A DNA stretch of 64,000 nt from Pseudomonas poae. GTDB taxonomy: Bacteria; Pseudomonadota; Gammaproteobacteria; Pseudomonadales; Pseudomonadaceae. The notes under the pieces were generated by a model, which was not told where the DNA came from, made no database searches, and saw only the letters and a program-made list of their open reading frames with translations. Location of the stretch: contig CP034537.1 in NCBI GenBank assembly GCA_004000515.1, positions 1,364,001 to 1,428,000 of the forward strand, read 5' to 3'. The position numbers and the translations under genes were made by a program. Below are positions 59,948 to 64,000 of the stretch, in pieces. The number at the start of each line of letters is the position of its first letter. The first letter of the stretch is position 1.

Positions 59948-60907
59948 TCAGGCCTCCAATACAGGTTGAGTAAGCCCAGCCGCCACCGCCAATTGCCACA
60001 GGCCGCGCTCGGTGGCTTCTTGCGCCAGGCTGACGTGGGCAAAACCGCTGAGAGCGAGGGCACGTTGGTAGCGCGTGCAGAGAGGGACGGCGCCCACCAG
60101 GATGATGGGGGTCTTTCGCGCGCGGGCCGGTAAGCCGGCGAGTTCATGACCAATCAGCAGGCCAGACAAGTAATCAGGCTGCTGCTCGGGCGAAAGCTCG
60201 GCGGTAAGTCCCAGGGTTCGGGCGCTGAACAGGGTCGACAGCACACCACGCTGGCCATCCTTCGACAGCGCCACGTGCACGCCACGGTCAAAGGCTTCGG
60301 CCTGGAATAGGTCGGATTGCTGCTGGGTGCGTCCGAGGATGCTGTGTTTGCTCAACACCGCGAACACCTCGCCGGTCATGAACGTATCGAAGTGCGTGAT
60401 GCAGCCATCAACCACCTCGACCCATTTGGAATGGCTGCCGGGCAGGCCGATCAACACCTCGGCGCCAAGCCCCTGCAGCACACCCAGCACCTGGGTTTCT
60501 TCGCCGCGCATCACATTGGGCAAACCGGCCTGCTCGATCACACCGGGCACGATATGCACCTGCACACCCCGCACGCTGCGCACTGGGTGAAGCGCCTGGC
60601 CGAGGCTGGCGACATCAACGGGGGTCGTGCGATAGGCCGCTTCGCTCCAACCCTGGGCACTGCCGACCATGCCGCAGGCAATCACCGGCAGGCTTGGCTG
60701 CGCGTCGAGCCAGTCGCCGCAGGCCGCATCGAAGGCCAACTCAAAGCCATTGCTGCAGCGCACACCGGCGATATCTCGAGGCTCAGTGGGCAGGTGCATG
60801 ATCCCTGATGCCAGCGAGCGCTGTTCAAGTACCACGCCTGCGGGGCCGAGTTTATAAGCACGAAGGGAGCTGGTCCCCCAATCGAGCGCGATCAATTGCG
60901 CCTGCAT
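59948..60907 (-). CDS. dgoK: 2-dehydro-3-deoxygalactonokinase
   Basis: 319 residues. It phosphorylates 2-keto-3-deoxygalactonate. The ATP/phosphate motif of the ASKHA-like DgoK fold is seen at IALDWGTSSLRAY, with ACGMVGSAQGW, GLPGSHSKWVEV and FMTGEVFAVL. It is first in the dgo transcript from ATG 60907, and dgoA follows at once. No regulator gene lies next to it. The frame is intact. Confidence 0.92.
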   Translation of the reverse strand: MQAQLIALDWGTSSLRAYKLGPAGVVLEQRSLASGIMHLPTEPRDIAGVRCSNGFELAFDAACGDWLDAQPSLPVIACGMVGSAQGWSEAAYRTTPVDVASLGQALHPVRSVRGVQVHIVPGVIEQAGLPNVMRGEETQVLGVLQGLGAEVLIGLPGSHSKWVEVVDGCITHFDTFMTGEVFAVLSKHSILGRTQQQSDLFQAEAFDRGVHVALSKDGQRGVLSTLFSARTLGLTAELSPEQQPDYLSGLLIGHELAGLPARARKTPIILVGAVPLCTRYQRALALSGFAHVSLAQEATERGLWQLAVAAGLTQPVLEA

Positions 60908-60979
60908 CGCTTCACCTGAGTTCTGAGCGGATGCAGCGAATATAAACCTACGGGCGCGTAAGTCTGAATATATAAATAT

Positions 60980-61000
60980 CAATCCCATATTTAGGGATTG
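60980..61000. repeat. AT-rich inverted repeat upstream of dgoK
   Basis: CAATCCC / GGGATTG with a 7 bp AT centre, beside TATATAAATATC. It could be an operator for the dgo transcript (start 73 bp away) or a weak terminator of the dioxygenase-like gene. The evidence does not decide. Confidence 0.4.
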
Positions 61001-61003
61001 TAT

Positions 61004-61334
61004 TTAAGAAAAGGCTGACAAATTCAGCTCGCGCATCGCTCCCATCCACACCGCATAGTCGGTGTGATCCTTCAGGTCATCGCCAGTATTGGGGTGCAGG
61101 AACACTACGAGTCCATCGCGATGGATCACCAACCACGGCAGTATCACGCCGATGTACTCGGCATCGAACGCCAGCTGGCAGCTCCAGTCCGGGTGCGGCC
61201 CTACAGGCCGTTCGTGCACGCGGCCCATGCGCAGGGGGGAAGAGTTTGGCGGCGTCTTCGCACAGGGTACGGGCCTGCTCGATAGTGCTCGCGTCGAAGT
61301 AGATATGGGCGTGGTAGCCCTTGATACGTTGCAT
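61004..61334 (-). CDS. DOPA 4,5-dioxygenase-like protein (frame broken)
   Basis: A small protein of about 109 residues when restored, starting MQRIKGYHAHIYFDAST at ATG 61334. The family has conserved His residues (YHAHIYF, then VGPHPDWSCQLAF). One extra G in the plus-strand run at 61234-61239 breaks the frame (expected AAKLFPLRMGRVHERP). The end is in another frame and stops at 61004 with ELNLSAFS. The substrate is unknown in bacteria. Confidence 0.82.
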
Positions 61335-61365
61335 GACGGACTCCAGATCCAATGTGCGCCAAATC

Positions 61366-62315
61366 CTAGACCGCAATCGATGGCAGGGCCAGCCCGGTCA
61401 ATGACTGCGCGCTGCTGGCCTGCTCGGCCACTAGCCAATCGACAAAACGCTCCACCAACTGCCCTCGGCGTTTGCGCTGGGGCTGCACCACGTAATAGCC
61501 AAAACGCGAGATCACCGTGTCGCTGACCGGCCGGCACAGCCAGTTCTGCTCCAGCAGGTTATCTACCAGGTGACGCCAACCGATTGCCACGCCCTGGCCA
61601 GCAATCGCCGCCTGGATCAGCAAGGTGTAGTTGTCGAAGCGCAGTTGGCCAGGGGTGGGCGCAGCGCTGATACCCAGTTCGCGGAACACCCCGCTCCAGT
61701 CGAACCACTGGCTGTTGTTCTCCTGGCGCAAGTGCAGCAAAGGGAAATCGTGCAAATTTTGTACAGTCAGTGGCGTGGCCTGGTCCTTGAGCCACTGCGG
61801 GCTGCACACCGGGAACACTTCTTCGTTGAACAGCCACAGGCTGTCGCCCTGCTTGAAACGACCGTCGCCAAACAGCACCGCCACGTCGATATCGCTGCGC
61901 AAGGTGGCGTGGTTGCGTTCGCTGGTCACCAGGCTTACGTCCACTTGTGGGTTGGCCTGGTGGAAGCGGTGCAGGCGCGGCATCAGCCAATAGGCGGCGA
62001 AGGCAAAGTCGGTGGCCACTTGCAGCACTTCGTGTTGGTCCTGCTGGGTAATGAGGCTCAAACCGTGGTTGATGCCCTGCAAGCCGCTTTGCACATGCTC
62101 GAACAACAGGGCGCCAGCGTCGGTCAGTTCGATACCACGGTAGATGCGGTCGAACAGGCGGATCGCCAGTTGTTCTTCCAGGCGTTTGATCTGCTGGCTG
62201 ATGGCCGGCTGGGTGGTGCCCAGCTCATTCGCAGCCGCCGTAAAGCTGCGATGACGTGCCGCTGCTTCAAACGCGCGCAGCAAATCGAGGACACATCACC
62301 AAGGGCTTCATACAT
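61366..62315 (-). CDS. betR: LysR-type regulator next to choline sulfatase (frame broken at 5' end)
   Basis: A LysR-type regulator that diverges from betC. The helix-turn-helix is at LRAFEAAARHRSFTAAANELGTTQPAISQQIKRLEEQL. Likely start is ATG 62315 (MYEALGDVS), one C missing near 62288-62292 so that it should continue SLDLLRAFEAAARH. Otherwise only a TTG (62283) opens the visible frame. Restored length is 316 residues. By neighbourhood it should sense choline or choline-O-sulfate and control betC. Confidence 0.8.
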
Positions 62316-62418
62316 AAGCTGTGCTTATCCTAGACATTGCTTTTCATGGGCTTTACCCCATTTTCCATGGGCTGCATGCTCATTCGCATAAACACCGCCT
62401 ATGGAATGCCGAGAACCC

Positions 62419-63933
62419 ATGAAGCGCAAGAACATTCTTTTCATCATGGCCGATCAAATGGCCGCACCGTTGCTTCCGTTCTACGGTTCTTCGCCCATCA
62501 AGTTGCCTAATCTGAGCCGCCTCGCCGCGCAGGGCGTGGTGTTCGACGCCGCGTATTGCAACAGCCCGCTCTGCGCTCCCTCACGCTTCACCCTGGTAAG
62601 TGGCCAATTACCGAGCAAGATTGGCGCCTACGACAACGCGGCGGACTTTCCCGCCGACGTGCCGACTTATGCCCACTACCTACGTCGCCTCGGCTACCGC
62701 ACCGCGCTGTCAGGCAAGATGCACTTCTGCGGGCCCGACCAACTGCACGGCTACGAAGAACGCCTAACGAGTGATATCTACCCCGCCGACTATGGCTGGG
62801 CGGTGAACTGGGATGAACCGGACGTACGTCCCAGCTGGTATCACAACATGTCCTCGGTGCTACAAGCCGGCCCGTGCGTGCGCACCAACCAGCTGGATTT
62901 CGACGAAGAAGTGGTGTTCAAGGCCCAGCAGTATCTGTTCGATCATATTCGCGAAGACGGCGACCAGCCGTTCTGCCTGACCGTGTCGATGACCCATCCT
63001 CACGACCCGTACACCATTCCCAAGCCGTTCTGGGACCTGTACGACGACGCCGACATCCCTTTGCCTACAACGCCAGCGCAAGGCGATCTCGACCCGCATT
63101 CCCAGCGCCTGCTCAAGGTCTACGACCTGTGGGACAAGCCGCTGCCGCTGAACAAGATCCGCGATGCGCGCCGCGCCTACTTCGGCGCGTGCAGCTACAT
63201 CGACAGCAACGTCGGCAAGCTGCTGCAAACCCTGGAAGACACCGGCTTGGCCGACGACACGATCATCGTGTTTTCCGGCGACCACGGCGACATGCTTGGC
63301 GAGCGGGGCCTCTGGTACAAAATGCACTGGTTTGAAATGGCCGCCCGCGTGCCGCTGCTGGTCAGTGCACCAGGGCAATTTGCAGCAGGGCGCGTCAGCC
63401 AGGCCGTATCCACCGCCGACCTGCTGCCCACCCTGGTGGAACTGGCCGGCGGCGAACTGGACCCACGCCTGCCACTGGATGGTCGTTCACTGGTCCCGCA
63501 CTTGCAGGGGCAGGGCGGGCATGACGAAGTATTCGGCGAATACATGGCCGAAGGCACCATCAGCCCGCTGATGATGATTCGGCGGGGCGCCTACAAATTC
63601 ATCTACAGCGAAGACGACCCTTGTCTACTGTTCGATGTGCACAACGACCCGCACGAGCGGGAAAACCTCAGCCAGTCACCGGAACACCGGCCGCTGTTCG
63701 AGGCGTTTTTGAACGAGGCGCGGGCCAAATGGGACATCCCGGCGATCCACCAACAGGTGCTCGCCAGCCAACGCCGCCGTCGCCTGGTGTTTGAAGCACT
63801 GACCCACGGCAAGCTGAAGAGCTGGGATCACCAGCCACTGGTGGACGCCAGTCAGCAATACATGCGCAACCATATCGACCTCGACGACCTGGAGCGCAAG
63901 GCACGTTATCCACAACCCTGCCAAAACCAATAA
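62419..63933 (+). CDS. betC: Choline sulfatase
   Basis: 504 residues. Hydrolyses choline-O-sulfate to choline and sulfate in the cytoplasm. The sulfatase signature CAPSRFTLVSGQ carries the Cys that is converted to formylglycine, and the metal site is DQMAAPLLPFYG (N-terminal Asp) and SGDHGDMLGERGLWYK. ATG 62419 (MKRKNILFIMADQ) is the family start; an upstream ATG 62401 is in frame but not supported. The frame is intact. It is followed by a binding-protein gene. Confidence 0.94.
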   Translation: MKRKNILFIMADQMAAPLLPFYGSSPIKLPNLSRLAAQGVVFDAAYCNSPLCAPSRFTLVSGQLPSKIGAYDNAADFPADVPTYAHYLRRLGYRTALSGKMHFCGPDQLHGYEERLTSDIYPADYGWAVNWDEPDVRPSWYHNMSSVLQAGPCVRTNQLDFDEEVVFKAQQYLFDHIREDGDQPFCLTVSMTHPHDPYTIPKPFWDLYDDADIPLPTTPAQGDLDPHSQRLLKVYDLWDKPLPLNKIRDARRAYFGACSYIDSNVGKLLQTLEDTGLADDTIIVFSGDHGDMLGERGLWYKMHWFEMAARVPLLVSAPGQFAAGRVSQAVSTADLLPTLVELAGGELDPRLPLDGRSLVPHLQGQGGHDEVFGEYMAEGTISPLMMIRRGAYKFIYSEDDPCLLFDVHNDPHERENLSQSPEHRPLFEAFLNEARAKWDIPAIHQQVLASQRRRRLVFEALTHGKLKSWDHQPLVDASQQYMRNHIDLDDLERKARYPQPCQNQ

Positions 63934-63948
63934 AACTGAGGGAAGGCC

Positions 63949-64000
63949 ATGCAAAAGTTAACCGTGGTACTTTGGAATGCTGGCGCTAGGCAGCGCCAAT
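63949..64000 (+). CDS. Start of an ABC substrate-binding protein, partial (frame broken)
   Basis: ATG 63949, with GAGGGAAGG just upstream. The first residues read MQKLTVVL; one extra T at 63971-63973 diverts the frame, and the other frame continues GMLALGSAN, a typical signal peptide. The position after betC points to a choline-binding protein of a choline ABC system. Only 52 bases are visible, so the call is tentative. Confidence 0.45.
   Translation, partial: MQKLTVVLWNAGARQRQ

Overview
This 64 kb window is chromosomal DNA of a Pseudomonas, most likely of the P. fluorescens group. The basis is GC-rich coding DNA, gene order that follows P. aeruginosa PAO1 blocks (gltP-algB-kinB-ampDh2-dsbA-cc4-engB-polA-thrB-znu-met, then the cox cluster, prlC, osmC and trpI/trpBA), and REP/REPIN repeats typical of fluorescent pseudomonads. 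No rRNA, tRNA, CRISPR array, phage or insertion sequence was seen.

Layout. 1-12 kb: a proton/dicarboxylic amino acid symporter (gltP, cut by the window edge), a lysozyme inhibitor and small envelope proteins, the AlgB/KinB two-component system, a peptidoglycan amidase, a GGDEF protein, DsbA and cytochromes c4 and c5. 12-16 kb: engB, an ErsA-like small RNA with a good sigma-22 promoter, and polA. 16-26 kb: thrB, the zinc uptake system znuA/zur-znuCB, catalase katE and the methionine importer metNIQ. 26-35 kb: a complete caa3-type cytochrome c oxidase cluster (coxB, coxA, ctaG, coxC, SURF1, ctaA, cyoE, SCO). 35-44 kb: a SulP transporter with a beta-carbonic anhydrase, a radical SAM gene under a textbook LexA box, a three-subunit gluconate-type dehydrogenase and a TpbA-like phosphatase. 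44-53 kb: prlC, gamma-carbonic anhydrase, a HAD phosphatase, lipoproteins, OsmC, a flavin monooxygenase-like protein, dodecin and a DUF883 protein. 53-56 kb: trpI/trpBA. 56-61 kb: a D-galactonate catabolic cluster (transporter, dgoD, dgoA, dgoK). 61-64 kb: a DOPA-dioxygenase-like gene and the choline sulfatase module (LysR regulator, betC, start of a substrate-binding protein).

The dominant oddity is that about 21 conserved genes are broken by single-base indels, mostly in short homopolymers, and one more by an in-frame amber codon. The hits include polA, engB, coxA, metN, katE and prlC. In each case restoring one base gives back an expected full-length protein. I read this as uncorrected sequencing or assembly error, not gene decay. 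I therefore give each such gene as one feature spanning its whole length and state where the frame breaks.

The most interesting non-coding signals are the ErsA-like RNA, the LexA box embedded in a 36 bp perfect palindrome that also contains the ribosome binding site, an unexplained terminator diverging from gltP, and a REPIN that has rewritten the 3' end of a predicted peptidase gene.
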